In this document: in pieces, positions 1 through 9,774 of the stretch
Position numbering within the stretch: position 1 is the stretch's first letter
How the letters are laid out: the number at the start of each line of letters is the position of its first letter
Made by a program: the position numbers and the translations under genes
NCBI GenBank assembly: GCA_027083035.1
Contig: JALWSY010000008.1
Location: 1-32,127, forward strand
DNA length: 32,127 nt
Source: Sulfurimonas sp.
Lineage (GTDB): Bacteria; Campylobacterota; Campylobacteria; Campylobacterales; Sulfurimonadaceae
Direction of reading: 5' to 3'
The notes under the pieces: generated by a model
What the model was told of the DNA's origin: nothing
The model's database searches: none
The model's input: the letters and a program-made list of their open reading frames with translations, nothing else

Positions 1-2
1 AT

Positions 3-473
3 CTAAAGGAGTCCCTCATCTTTAAAATAATTTAACACTTTCTCATACACCGGTTTTTTAAAGTGTGCTGTATGATTTAACACCTCATCGACACCTACAA
101 ACTTATAGTTTATAAACTCAGGGTGTTTTGTAGCAAGATCTATCTTTGCATCTTTTGCAAGTTTTAGTAAAAAGTAGCGTTGGGTCTGCCCTTTGTAGGG
201 CTTCATCCTCTCCGCTATCTTTGCAGGAAAATCATACGAAATCCACTCTGGATACTCTGCAATAATCTCTGCATCCCGACTCCCTATCTCCTCTTCCATC
301 TCACGAAAAAGTGCCTCTTTCACCTCTTCCCCATTGTCTATGCCGCCTTGAGGAAACTGCCAGATATCAAGCAAATCATTACGCTGAGCAATAAAAATCT
401 CTTTCTTCTTAGGATAATCGCCTGAGACAATTATCATCGCCACATTTGGACGGTACTCATTTTTTCTACTCAT
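3..473 (-). CDS. rppH: RNA pyrophosphohydrolase, Nudix family
   Basis: 156 aa ORF; Nudix box GGIDNGEEVKEALFREMEEEIG and N-terminal YRPNVAMIIV typical of RppH/NudH. Confidence 0.93.
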   Translation of the reverse strand: MSRKNEYRPNVAMIIVSGDYPKKKEIFIAQRNDLLDIWQFPQGGIDNGEEVKEALFREMEEEIGSRDAEIIAEYPEWISYDFPAKIAERMKPYKGQTQRYFLLKLAKDAKIDLATKHPEFINYKFVGVDEVLNHTAHFKKPVYEKVLNYFKDEGLL

Positions 474-585
474 TATGTACGCCTCATTTATTATTGTCGC
501 GATTATACAAAAAGTGTCATTAAAAAAAGATAATTTACCTCTTTTTGTTACAATGTCTTCTATACATTCTTCATAAGGAGAGAAA

Positions 586-1059
586 ATGAGTGACGAAGAG
601 TATTATGATGCAATGATTGAAGCCTTTGTAGATAAACCAAGTGAAGTTGAGTGGTATAAAAACGCTTTTAGCAAGTTTAATGTAAATGGTGTTGATACAC
701 TAAAATGGCATTGGAGTTGGTGGGCTTTTGGTGGTGGTTTTTTATATCTACTTTACCGTAAAGCCTATCTTCCCGCACTTATTTTGTTTATACTCTCCAT
801 CTCTTTAGGAATGATTCCCTTTGCAAGTTTTGCACTTATGATACTCAGCGGTGGACTCGCACCCTACTTTGTTTATAAAAGATTTAAAACAAAACTCAAA
901 GAGATTGAAGAGAATGTTGCAGATGAGCAGACAAGAATAGAGACAATGCGCGAGGTTGGCGGCTATCATCAATGGGTTATCTGGGTATATGCTACCTTTA
1001 TGCTACTTTTCTTTGGTGCTATTATCTCTGCTATTATGTCGAGTTATACACTCGCATAA
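586..1059 (+). CDS. small membrane protein, possibly DUF2628-like
   Basis: 157 aa ORF with SD aaggagag upstream; central hydrophobic segments after WHWSWWAFGGGFLYLLYRKAY. Confidence 0.7.
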   Translation: MSDEEYYDAMIEAFVDKPSEVEWYKNAFSKFNVNGVDTLKWHWSWWAFGGGFLYLLYRKAYLPALILFILSISLGMIPFASFALMILSGGLAPYFVYKRFKTKLKEIEENVADEQTRIETMREVGGYHQWVIWVYATFMLLFFGAIISAIMSSYTLA

Positions 1060-2114
1060 TGCTGCTCTATATTCACATCCCATTTTGTGACTCAAAATGC
1101 TCCTACTGTGCTTTTAACTCCTATGTGGACAAGTTTCATCTCAAAGAGCTCTACATGGAGGCACTTTTAGAACAGCTCAAAAGTGAACTCAAAGCCTACG
1201 ATACAAAAGAGAACTCCATAGAGACACTCTTTATAGGCGGAGGAACACCCTCCACGATTGAACCAAAACTCTATAAACCCATCTTCAAACTCCTAGAAAA
1301 CTATCTTCAAAAAGGGTGTGAGATAACCAGCGAAGCAAACCCCAATAGTGCAACTTATGAGTGGCTCAAAGGAATGCACACACTTGGAGTAAATCGCATC
1401 AGTTTTGGAGTACAAAGCTTTGATGCAAAAAAACTCAAACTCCTCAACCGCGCACATACACCACAAATGGCAAAAGATGCCCTCTTAAATGCCAAAAAAG
1501 CGGGATTTGAAAATCTCTCACTCGATCTTATCTATGCAACACTCGGCGATACAAAAGAGCTTTTACAACGTGATATAGAGACTGCCTTTAGCCTCCCCAT
1601 CAATCACATCAGCGCCTATGCACTTACTATTGAAGAGGGTACAGCCTTTGCATCACAGCCGCAGATGAGCAGCGAGGAGCTTGAACTTACCTCTTGGATA
1701 TTTCAAACCATCGAAGCAAAGGGGTTTATGCAGTATGAGATTAGTAACTTTGGCACCTACCACTCACAACATAATCTCGGCTACTGGAACTACAAAGATT
1801 ACATAGGTGTAGGAGCCGGTGCAGTTGGTAAACGCAAAGAGCAAAGATTTTACCCGCAAAGCATCATTGAGGAGTATATAAAAAATCCCACTCAACTTAA
1901 AGTAGAGTCACTCAGCTTAGAGGATACAAAAATAGAGAAGCTCTTTTTAGGAATGCGCTCCTGTGTTGGCGTGCATGAGAGCGTATTAGAGGCAGATGAA
2001 CTCCAAAGGGCAAATCTACTTGTAGATGAGAAAAAGTTACTCTTCCAAGAGCATATTTATTACAATCCCGACTACCTTTTAGCAGATGAGATTACGCTAT
2101 TTATCACATCTTAA
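1059..2114 (+). CDS. hemW: radical SAM HemW-like protein (putative heme chaperone)
   Basis: IPFCDSKCSYCAF (CX3CX2C) and GGGTPS motifs; track ORF starts at 972 but M30 at 1059 fits the family start and overlaps the previous stop (TAATG). Confidence 0.9.
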   Translation: MLLYIHIPFCDSKCSYCAFNSYVDKFHLKELYMEALLEQLKSELKAYDTKENSIETLFIGGGTPSTIEPKLYKPIFKLLENYLQKGCEITSEANPNSATYEWLKGMHTLGVNRISFGVQSFDAKKLKLLNRAHTPQMAKDALLNAKKAGFENLSLDLIYATLGDTKELLQRDIETAFSLPINHISAYALTIEEGTAFASQPQMSSEELELTSWIFQTIEAKGFMQYEISNFGTYHSQHNLGYWNYKDYIGVGAGAVGKRKEQRFYPQSIIEEYIKNPTQLKVESLSLEDTKIEKLFLGMRSCVGVHESVLEADELQRANLLVDEKKLLFQEHIYYNPDYLLADEITLFITS

Positions 2115-2159
2115 TCATTCTTTAGGTAAAATCTCGAAAATCAACAAAGAAGGCTTACT

Positions 2160-2582
2160 ATGTTTGGTATGGGTTTTACCGAGATACTTATAATAGCTGT
2201 AATAGCTATCCTTTTTCTAGGTCCAGATAAACTTCCTAGCACTATGATAGAAATAGCAAAATTTTTCAGAAATGCGAAGAGTGCCATAGGCAATGTAAAA
2301 GATACTATTGAAGAGGAGATGCATGTCGCTGACATCAAGAGTGAAGCACTCCAGTATAAAGCACAACTTGAAGAGGCATCCTCCCAACTGCATAAAGTTA
2401 CAGACATTAAAAGTACGGTCTCTTCAGAGATAGACTCTATCTTAAATGATGAAGATGATGCGCCTAAAAAGCCCACATCCCCTTATGCTGAAGAGCAGGT
2501 AACTTTTAAGAAAAAGAAGAAAAAAGAGCCAGCAGAAGAGAAGAGTGATGTAAAAATAGAGGAAGAGATAAAAGATGTTTGA
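2160..2582 (+). CDS. tatB: Sec-independent translocase protein TatB
   Basis: MFGMGFTEILIIAVIAILFLGPDKLP N-terminus, amphipathic helix, directly followed by tatC. Confidence 0.92.
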   Translation: MFGMGFTEILIIAVIAILFLGPDKLPSTMIEIAKFFRNAKSAIGNVKDTIEEEMHVADIKSEALQYKAQLEEASSQLHKVTDIKSTVSSEIDSILNDEDDAPKKPTSPYAEEQVTFKKKKKKEPAEEKSDVKIEEEIKDV

Positions 2583-3393
2583 TGAACTAAGACCTCACCT
2601 TGTTGAACTAAGAAAGAGATTGGCTATCTCTATTGCAAGCCTTATTGTTATGTTCTTTGTTATGTTCTTTTTTCATGAACCAATACTTAACTGGATTGTA
2701 GAGCCTCTCAACACCGCACTTATAGAGGTAGGTAAAAAGTCTATCCACGCAGCAGACGGTATGGTGACTACCTCACAGGTTGGTGGAGCTTTCTTTGTAG
2801 CACTCAAAGTCTCCTTTTTTGCTGCTATTTTAGGTGCCATTCCTATTATCCTCTCACAGATTTGGATGTTTATAGCTCCGGGACTTTATGCAAATGAGAA
2901 AAAGATGGTTATCCCTTTTGTAGTAGGTGGAAGTGTTATGTTTTTAGCGGGTATTCTCTTTGCCTACTACATTGTAACTCCTTTTGGGTTTGACTTTCTC
3001 ATTACCTTTGGTAGTTTCAAGTTTACTCCACTTATCAACATAGAAGATTATGTAGGCTTTTTCACAAAGATAATGTTCGGTTTTGGTATCGCTTTTCAGC
3101 TTCCTGTATTTGCTTACTTTTTAGCACTCCTTGGACTTGTCAATGACAAACAGATGATGGCATTTTTTAAGTATGCTATCGTCATTATCTTTATAGTTGC
3201 AGCGCTTCTTACACCACCAGATGTACTGACACAGTTGCTTATGGCGGGGCCGCTTATTATTTTGTATGGTCTCTCCATCGTTATTGTTAAAATGGTAAAT
3301 CCTGCAGAGGATGAAGAAGAAGAGGACGATGAGGAAGAGGATGATGCAGATGAGAGTCTGCAAGAGTCTCTTCCAAAGAGTAGTGAGGCGTAA
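2575..3393 (+). CDS. tatC: Sec-independent translocase protein TatC
   Basis: HLVELRKRL N-terminus and multiple TM segments; overlaps tatB by 8 nt; acidic C-terminal tail. Confidence 0.95.
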   Translation: MFDELRPHLVELRKRLAISIASLIVMFFVMFFFHEPILNWIVEPLNTALIEVGKKSIHAADGMVTTSQVGGAFFVALKVSFFAAILGAIPIILSQIWMFIAPGLYANEKKMVIPFVVGGSVMFLAGILFAYYIVTPFGFDFLITFGSFKFTPLINIEDYVGFFTKIMFGFGIAFQLPVFAYFLALLGLVNDKQMMAFFKYAIVIIFIVAALLTPPDVLTQLLMAGPLIILYGLSIVIVKMVNPAEDEEEEDDEEEDDADESLQESLPKSSEA

Positions 3394-3397
3394 GTAG

Positions 3398-4429
3398 GTG
3401 TCCCAAGATGCTGAACTTCTCACACAAAGCTATAACTTCTCTCTCCCTGAGGAGCTTATAGCTACCCATCCTGCACATCCGCGCAATCATGCAAAACTTT
3501 TAGTTTACGACAGAGCAACAGACACCATTACACATACTCACTTCTATGAGCTTGAGAAGTTTATTCCAAAAGGTTGCGCCCTTATCTTCAATGATACCAA
3601 GGTAATCAAAGCGCGTCTTTTTGGAAAAAAACCGAGTGGTGGAAAAATAGAGCTACTGATAAATAGAGCGCTTGATGCACATAATGTAAATGTCTATATC
3701 CGCGGCAAAGTTAAAGAAGGGAGTGAGATTTTTTTTGAGCAAAACCTCAAGGCAGTAGTGCAGAGCCTGAATGAAGATGGCAGCAGAGTAGTACGCTTCT
3801 ACCAAGAGGAGAGACTCCTGCGCTTTGAAGAGTTACTTCCTATTATAGAGATTATCGGGCATATTCCACTCCCTCCCTATATCAACAGAGCTGATGCAGC
3901 TGAGGATGCAGATGAGTATCAGAGTGTCTTTGCAAGAGCCGAGGGAGCAGTTGCCGCACCTACAGCCTCGTTGCACTTTACAGATGCACAGCACAAAAGA
4001 GTGTGTGAAAAGTTTCAACACGCTTATGTTACTCTACATGTAGGAAGCGGTACCTTTAAACCTGTTGACGCCGAAATAATCACCCAGCATCCTATGCACG
4101 CTGAGTATTATGAGATATCACAAGAGGCAAAAGAGATTTTGGACTCAGATACTCCAATTTTAAGTGTTGGCACAACCTCTACGAGAACGATAGAGTATTA
4201 TGCCAAACATGGAGGAGTGCAAAGAGGCGAAGCAAATCTCTTTTTACATCCAAAAAACAGACCAAGTAGAGTGAACCATCTACTCACAAACTTTCACCTC
4301 CCAAAATCAACACTACTGATGCTTGTTGCATCATTTGTGGGACTTCAAAAGACACAGGAGTTATACGCCCAAGCCATTAAAGAGAAGTATCGTTTTTACT
4401 CTTATGGCGACGCGATGCTTATCCTTTAA
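3398..4429 (+). CDS. queA: S-adenosylmethionine:tRNA ribosyltransferase-isomerase
   Basis: FNDTKVIKARLFG, VTLHVGSGTFKPV and TNFHLPKSTLLMLV motifs; GTG start. Confidence 0.96.
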   Translation: MSQDAELLTQSYNFSLPEELIATHPAHPRNHAKLLVYDRATDTITHTHFYELEKFIPKGCALIFNDTKVIKARLFGKKPSGGKIELLINRALDAHNVNVYIRGKVKEGSEIFFEQNLKAVVQSLNEDGSRVVRFYQEERLLRFEELLPIIEIIGHIPLPPYINRADAAEDADEYQSVFARAEGAVAAPTASLHFTDAQHKRVCEKFQHAYVTLHVGSGTFKPVDAEIITQHPMHAEYYEISQEAKEILDSDTPILSVGTTSTRTIEYYAKHGGVQRGEANLFLHPKNRPSRVNHLLTNFHLPKSTLLMLVASFVGLQKTQELYAQAIKEKYRFYSYGDAMLIL

Positions 4430-5204
4430 GCAGAGTCACCCTGCCATTTTTCACTTCTATCTCTCCGCTCAGTTCCGCTTCAAAAAGGCGCGAAGGGAAT
4501 TTTGCGAGAGCTGCATCATAACTGGGATTTGTTGCACAGAAGAGTAAAAAGACATCATCACTCTTACTTTGGCGATGTTTTTTATCCCCAAACTCTTCTA
4601 CAAAAACATCAATGTCATAAATTGCTTTTGCCTTTCCCTCAGATAAGAGTCTATTTGTTGCCTCACTCTCCCCTATTCTGTGTGCTAAGACATAAATCTC
4701 TTTTCCCATTTTCAAAGCATACTCCACACTCCGCATACTGCCAGAATTTAGATCAGCATAGGAGACTACAAGAATATCTCCAAGTGCTACAACCAACTCA
4801 TTTCGCAAAACGAAGTTGTACTTCTTTGAGGGTACTCCCTCTTGAAACTGACTCAGTACAAGCCCCTCTCTCTCCACCTCTTCTATCAATTTTGCATTTA
4901 TTTGCGGGTATCTTTTATCAAGTCCTGTAGCTGCTACTACGATAGTATTTGCATATCCGGCTGCCCTATGTGCGATAGCATCTATTCCAATTGCGCCACC
5001 ACTTACCACGCAAACACCTGAAGCTGCAAGCTTTTGGGCTAACTCTTGCGTCTTAAGACGTGCATATTGATTTGGTTTTCTGCTACCGATGATTGAGATT
5101 TGTTTTCTTTTTAGCAGCGAAGTATCCCCTATAAAGTAGAGTTTTTCCGGATACATCTTCATAGCTTCAAGAGAATCTATATGAAAATTTATCTCTTCTA
5201 TCAT
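4419..5204 (-). CDS. dprA: DNA-processing protein DprA
   Basis: ISIIGSRKPNQYA and VVSGGAIGIDAIAHRAA Rossmann-fold signatures; convergent 11-nt overlap with queA. Confidence 0.93.
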   Translation of the reverse strand: MIEEINFHIDSLEAMKMYPEKLYFIGDTSLLKRKQISIIGSRKPNQYARLKTQELAQKLAASGVCVVSGGAIGIDAIAHRAAGYANTIVVAATGLDKRYPQINAKLIEEVEREGLVLSQFQEGVPSKKYNFVLRNELVVALGDILVVSYADLNSGSMRSVEYALKMGKEIYVLAHRIGESEATNRLLSEGKAKAIYDIDVFVEEFGDKKHRQSKSDDVFLLFCATNPSYDAALAKFPSRLFEAELSGEIEVKNGRVTLLKG

Positions 5205-5208
5205 AGTG

Positions 5209-6213
5209 CTAAAGCCTGTTTACTAAAACCAAATCTACACCTTTTAAAATCGCTTTAGACTCATAGAGTGCGCGAAGGGTATTTTTGTGTGGATGTCCTA
5301 TGGCTATGGCTGTACCATGTTTCTTTGCTACTTCGATGGCTTTTTTTATCTGCTGTAGTACATACGCTTTATCCATGTGATGATCTAAAAAGACATCCCG
5401 CGCTACATACTTAAGTCCAAAATTCTCCATCACCTTTGGTGCCTTTGTCTCTGCTGTGGTGCGAGAATCTATAAAAAAGATATGATTTTTCTTCAACGCA
5501 TAAATGAGTCTGTTCATCGCCGTCTCATTAGATGTGAACTTACTGCCCGTATGATTATTAATATAGTGTACACGAGGAAACCACTTCTTTATCTCTTTGA
5601 TGCGTCGCAGTACTGCCTGTTGTGAATCATGAATGCGCAGAGTATTAGGTTCTTCGGCACTCCAATTTTTTGCTTCCATAGGAAGGTGTACCATATAAAA
5701 ATTTTCATGAGCAGCAAGTTTTGCTGTGTTTGGTCTTGATTTGCTTGGTGGCAAAAAGGACATGGTAAGCGGGAGATGCAGACTCTTAATCGCCTTGACC
5801 TGAGAAGAGGTTCCAACATCATCTATGATAATGGCAAGTTTAGGTTTTCCAGATACATGAACGACATCTTTTCTCTCAAGTTTTGGCTCCTTAGCCAGTA
5901 CACCACCATCAAGCTCATGAGAAGCACTCACATAAGCCTCTTTTTTTATCTTCTTTTTCTCCTGCTTCAAAACCTGTTTTAGGCGTTGCTTTACATCCTC
6001 TTTCTCTTTGGAACTCTTTTTTATTGCAGGCAGGTGCCGTTTTTCTTTGCTTTTTACACTATATCCCTCGACCTTTCCACTCTCATAACCAAGATAGTAT
6101 CCTATGATAAACATACCCATACTCAAAGCAACAAGAGCAAGCGCCCACGCTATATAACTTAAAACCTTTGAACTACTAGAAGCTGAACTCTTCTTTTTAC
6201 TTTTTTTACGCAT
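5209..6213 (-). CDS. divergent polysaccharide deacetylase family protein (YibQ-like)
   Basis: N-terminal TM anchor; KLAIIIDDVG, NNHTGSKFT, FFIDSRTT and IGHPH motifs. Confidence 0.88.
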   Translation of the reverse strand: MRKKSKKKSSASSSSKVLSYIAWALALVALSMGMFIIGYYLGYESGKVEGYSVKSKEKRHLPAIKKSSKEKEDVKQRLKQVLKQEKKKIKKEAYVSASHELDGGVLAKEPKLERKDVVHVSGKPKLAIIIDDVGTSSQVKAIKSLHLPLTMSFLPPSKSRPNTAKLAAHENFYMVHLPMEAKNWSAEEPNTLRIHDSQQAVLRRIKEIKKWFPRVHYINNHTGSKFTSNETAMNRLIYALKKNHIFFIDSRTTAETKAPKVMENFGLKYVARDVFLDHHMDKAYVLQQIKKAIEVAKKHGTAIAIGHPHKNTLRALYESKAILKGVDLVLVNRL

Positions 6214-6468
6214 AACTCTTCTTAATTTTTTTATAACTATACCTTTTTAGATATTAAATCTTTATTTTATTGCATTTTGCAATGAAAAATCTTTAAAAAC
6301 AAAAACAATAAAATTAAATAACTCTTTAAGTAACTTTCCTGTATAATTCCATTTCCTTTCTCTTTGTAATGTCAAGAGTGACACTATATATAGCGCTACA
6401 TCAGCAGCACTTAATCCGAGAGGGAAACAAAAAGCCGTACTGGCTATACCAAGAGGAGATCATACTAT

Positions 6469-6897
6469 ATGAGAAACTACGAAAACTTAGTAATCGTAAA
6501 ACCTACATTAACAGCTGAAGAGATTCAAGCTAGCATTAAAGAGATTGAAGAAGTAATCACTGCAAACGGTGGTGAGATTCAAGCTACAAGTCAAATGGGA
6601 ATGAGAAAATTAGCATACCCAATTAATAAAAACGAGCGTGGTTTTTACCATGTTATCTATTCATCAATTGCTCCTTCAGCAATTTCTGAAATTGAGAGAC
6701 GCTTCCGTATTAACGAAGATCTTCTTCGTTTTGTAACTATTAAATACGATACAAACCGTGAAGTAGCTGCATTTAACGCTATGGTTGAAAAAGCTAAAAA
6801 GGATGCGTCTGCTCCTGCAAAAACTGAAGAGACAGCAACAGCAGAAGAAGCACCAGCGGCAGAAGCTCCGGCAACAGAAGCTCCAGCAGCTGAGTAG
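6469..6897 (+). CDS. rpsF: 30S ribosomal protein S6, with Ala/Glu/Pro-rich C-terminal extension
   Basis: MRNYENLVIVKPTLT...IKEIEEVITANGGEI; followed by ssb and rpsR. Confidence 0.97.
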   Translation: MRNYENLVIVKPTLTAEEIQASIKEIEEVITANGGEIQATSQMGMRKLAYPINKNERGFYHVIYSSIAPSAISEIERRFRINEDLLRFVTIKYDTNREVAAFNAMVEKAKKDASAPAKTEETATAEEAPAAEAPATEAPAAE

Positions 6898-6926
6898 TTT
6901 TAGACCTAATACTCTAAGGAAACCTT

Positions 6927-7496
6927 ATGTTCAATAAAATAATTTTAGTTGGTAACCTAACACGCGATATCGAACTTCGGTACTCTCAAGGCGGTATGGG
7001 AATTGCAAAAACTGCAATAGCTACAAGCCGTAAATTCACTAGCAATGGTGAGAAAAAAGAGGAAGTATGTTTTGTAGATATCACTTTCTTTGGAAGAAGT
7101 GCTGAAGTTGCTAACCAATACCTTAGAAAAGGGAGTAAAATCCTAGTAGAGGGAAGATTACAGTTTGAACAATGGGTAGATCAAAACGGACAAAAAAGAT
7201 CAAAACACTCTGTTATTGTAGAGACAATGCAAATGCTTGACTCTAAAGGTGATGCAATGGGTGGCGCTTCACAAGGATACTCTGCACCTGCTCAAGGGCA
7301 AGGACAATCCTATCAGGCACCACAACAACAGCAGCAACCAGCTTACAATCAAGCACCGCAGCAACAGATGCAGCAGCCTATGCAACAGCAGCAACCAAGC
7401 TACAATAACCAACAAGCACAAACACAAAGTCGTCAAATGCCTAGCCCATCGGAAGTTCCGGTAATAGATATTGATGAAGATGAAATTCCATTTTAG
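6927..7496 (+). CDS. ssb: single-stranded DNA-binding protein
   Basis: MFNKIILVGNLTRDIELRY OB-fold, Q-rich linker, acidic tip IDIDEDEIPF. Confidence 0.98.
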   Translation: MFNKIILVGNLTRDIELRYSQGGMGIAKTAIATSRKFTSNGEKKEEVCFVDITFFGRSAEVANQYLRKGSKILVEGRLQFEQWVDQNGQKRSKHSVIVETMQMLDSKGDAMGGASQGYSAPAQGQGQSYQAPQQQQQPAYNQAPQQQMQQPMQQQQPSYNNQQAQTQSRQMPSPSEVPVIDIDEDEIPF

Positions 7497-7521
7497 AAAA
7501 TAGATAATAAAAGGTAAGAAA

Positions 7522-7785
7522 ATGTCAGAAAAAAGAAAATACAAAAAAAGATATTGTAAATACTGTGAAGCAAAAGTTGACTTCATGGATTATAAAGATG
7601 TGGGATCACTCCGTTTCTCACTTTCAGAAAGATATAAAATCATGCCACGCCGTCTAACAGGTAACTGTAAGCGTCACCAAGACATGATAGCAGTAGTAAT
7701 CAAGCGCGCTCGTGCAGCTGCATTAGTACCATATACTGTAACTCGTAAGCAAGTTGTAACTGCACCATTTGAAAACCTTAAGTAA
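7522..7785 (+). CDS. rpsR: 30S ribosomal protein S18
   Basis: [19 protein letters not shown]...[12 protein letters not shown]. Confidence 0.98.
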   Translation: MSEKRKYKKRYCKYCEAKVDFMDYKDVGSLRFSLSERYKIMPRRLTGNCKRHQDMIAVVIKRARAAALVPYTVTRKQVVTAPFENLK

Positions 7786-7797
7786 ATAAGGCTTTCA

Positions 7798-7815
7798 AGC
7801 CCCTCTTTTGGGGCT
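7798..7815 (+). terminator. hairpin after rpsR, possible terminator
   Basis: agcccc-tctttt-ggggct, 6-bp perfect stem 13 nt after the rpsR stop; no strong T tract. Confidence 0.45.
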
Positions 7816-7895
7816 ATAAACATAGCACCTCTTTTCATACTCCAACCCTTAATTATAGGAATGTTTTTTGCTTACTTAAATCAAAAAGTAGATAG

Positions 7896-9623
7896 ATGAA
7901 ATATTTTTTCCTTATAACATTTTTACTCCTCTCCTCACTTCATGCAAAAAAATCAGAATACTCAGTTGTTGTAGATATCCCTTTTGATGCCGCACTCTTT
8001 GATGTTACAGAAGATTATGACAGAACTATAACTGCTGTTGGATTCTCTAAAGAGTACAAAAAAAGCAGGAGTAGTTCTCGTACATTTTATGATGCGTTTG
8101 AGTATTTGGCTTCACAGCATAGCGGTAGTTTTGGGGCGCAAATGCATCTTATCAAGGTTGATAATAATGCAAATATTTTACTCTCAAAACAGGCAAAATT
8201 AGAGCGATTTAATGAAGCCATTGCAGTTGTAAAAACACCAGCTAACGGCTACTATGTCGGTGGTTCAACTATGGATGGTTCTCTTCTTGTTCTCAAACTT
8301 GACGCCGCTGCACACTTGCTCTCATCCTCCCTCTTTGGAACAAAGAACTATGACAGAATGAACAATCTTATACTTCTGAGTGATGGAGGTGTTCTCGCTG
8401 TCGGCTCCTCTACCACTTCACGAGATACTCAAGACAATATGTTTGAGACAGGACTTGGTAATAGCGATATCTTTCTTACACGATTCTCAAAAGATGGCAC
8501 AATTCTTTGGAGCAAAAAGTATGGAACAGAGTATGATGATAGAGGAATAGATGCAGTTGAAGCTAGAGATGGCTCTATCTTGGTCATTAGTGAAACTGCC
8601 TATGCACATAACAGAAGTGTAAGCTTTATGCGTATCACAGAAAATGGCAATAAAATCTGGCTAAAACACTATCAGCAAAGTAAAAAGAACGATACAACCA
8701 TAATACCAAAAAAAATCATCCGCCTTAAAGATGGAAATTTTATAGTAGCACTCACCCAGTACAACGACATACAAAAAGAGCATATTCGCCTTGTAAAGTT
8801 TGATTTGTATCAAAATATTCTCATAGATAAAGAGGTTTTTACAACTTACCCTAGTGGTATCAATGACATAAAAGAGTTTTCAAATGGGAAACTCATCGCT
8901 GTCGGGTATGTAAAAGACACCTACAATAGTGATGGATTGGCGATGCTATTTAATTCACGGCTGCAACTTTTAAATCAAGAACATTATGGAGGAGAGAATT
9001 TTGATCTCTTTAATGCTGCAAAAATTCTTCACAACTCTCAAGTAGCTGTTGTGGGTGTGCATACAAAAGAACACTCACAAGAGACAAATATGTGGCTTGT
9101 AAAACTCAACGATGATGCATCCATAGTACAACTCGCAACAGCAACATCCTCTCTCTATGAGCAACTCTGCAAACTTTTTGAGGAGGAGATAAAAAAAGGG
9201 GAGATAAAAATAACAAAAGATCTTAACATTGAGTTTATAGCAGATACCCTAACCTTTAAAGTAGGTACATACAAACTCTCTGCAAAACAAAAAGAGTATC
9301 TCAAGAGATTTTCTCAAAAGCTTATCCCATTTCTCTACAAATATAAAAATCAGATAGCCACACTTGAGATTAATGGACATAGCTCAAAAGAGTGGCAAAA
9401 AAGTAGTTTTGAGAGTGGTTATCTGAAAAACGAGAAACTCTCACTCAACCGTTCGCATGAGACACTCTCAGAAATCTTCATACATCAGAACCACACTATG
9501 CAAAAGTGGCTCACATCTATCCTTAAAGGAAGCGGCTACAGCTACTCAAAACCACTCTTTAAAAATCATACTTACGACGCCATCCACTCACGAAGAGTTA
9601 ATATCTCTATAAAACTACTTTAG
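7896..9623 (+). CDS. secreted beta-propeller-like protein with C-terminal OmpA/MotB-like domain
   Basis: Signal peptide MKYFFLITFLLLSSLHA; repeated blades (GGVLAVGSS, DGSILVISE, DGNFIVALT, NGKLIAVGY); C-terminal EINGHSS...LSLNRSHETLSEIF...HSRRVNISIKL resembles OmpA-like domains. Confidence 0.65.
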   Translation: MKYFFLITFLLLSSLHAKKSEYSVVVDIPFDAALFDVTEDYDRTITAVGFSKEYKKSRSSSRTFYDAFEYLASQHSGSFGAQMHLIKVDNNANILLSKQAKLERFNEAIAVVKTPANGYYVGGSTMDGSLLVLKLDAAAHLLSSSLFGTKNYDRMNNLILLSDGGVLAVGSSTTSRDTQDNMFETGLGNSDIFLTRFSKDGTILWSKKYGTEYDDRGIDAVEARDGSILVISETAYAHNRSVSFMRITENGNKIWLKHYQQSKKNDTTIIPKKIIRLKDGNFIVALTQYNDIQKEHIRLVKFDLYQNILIDKEVFTTYPSGINDIKEFSNGKLIAVGYVKDTYNSDGLAMLFNSRLQLLNQEHYGGENFDLFNAAKILHNSQVAVVGVHTKEHSQETNMWLVKLNDDASIVQLATATSSLYEQLCKLFEEEIKKGEIKITKDLNIEFIADTLTFKVGTYKLSAKQKEYLKRFSQKLIPFLYKYKNQIATLEINGHSSKEWQKSSFESGYLKNEKLSLNRSHETLSEIFIHQNHTMQKWLTSILKGSGYSYSKPLFKNHTYDAIHSRRVNISIKLL

Positions 9624-9773
9624 TGAGGGTGGAGCCGGTGGTTGCTGCGACTTATCAGTAACACTTGGCTGCAGAGATGCTGTATTGCTTATACTATCAG
9701 CACTCTTCACACTCTCTTTATTCTCACACCCTAAACTCATCAAAATAATAACTGCCAATATAATGTATCTCAT
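9615..9773 (-). CDS. small putative lipoprotein (52 aa), absent from the ORF track
   Basis: Manual translation: MRYIILAVIILMSLGCENKESVKSADSISNTASLQPSVTDKSQQPPAPPSLK; lipobox-like SLGC; starts 1 nt after the stop of the upstream 845-aa gene (TAA-G-ATG). Confidence 0.65.
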   Translation of the reverse strand: MRYIILAVIILMSLGCENKESVKSADSISNTASLQPSVTDKSQQPPAPPSLK

Positions 9774-9774
9774 C

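Noticed and set aside
3301-3393. Acidic tail of TatC as an unusual domain
   Set aside because: Low-complexity acidic tails are plausible and common at this position; no repeat structure like that in PstC
6362-6468. rpsF leader as an S6:S18-binding RNA
   Set aside because: There is a ~100-nt leader with a small AGCC-GTACT-GGCT hairpin, but I could not align it confidently to the known S6:S18 motif by eye; an Infernal search is needed
7237-7586. Alternate-frame ORFs over the ssb Q-rich linker
   Set aside because: Low-complexity CAA/CAG repeats keep several frames open; ssb frame is clearly the coding one
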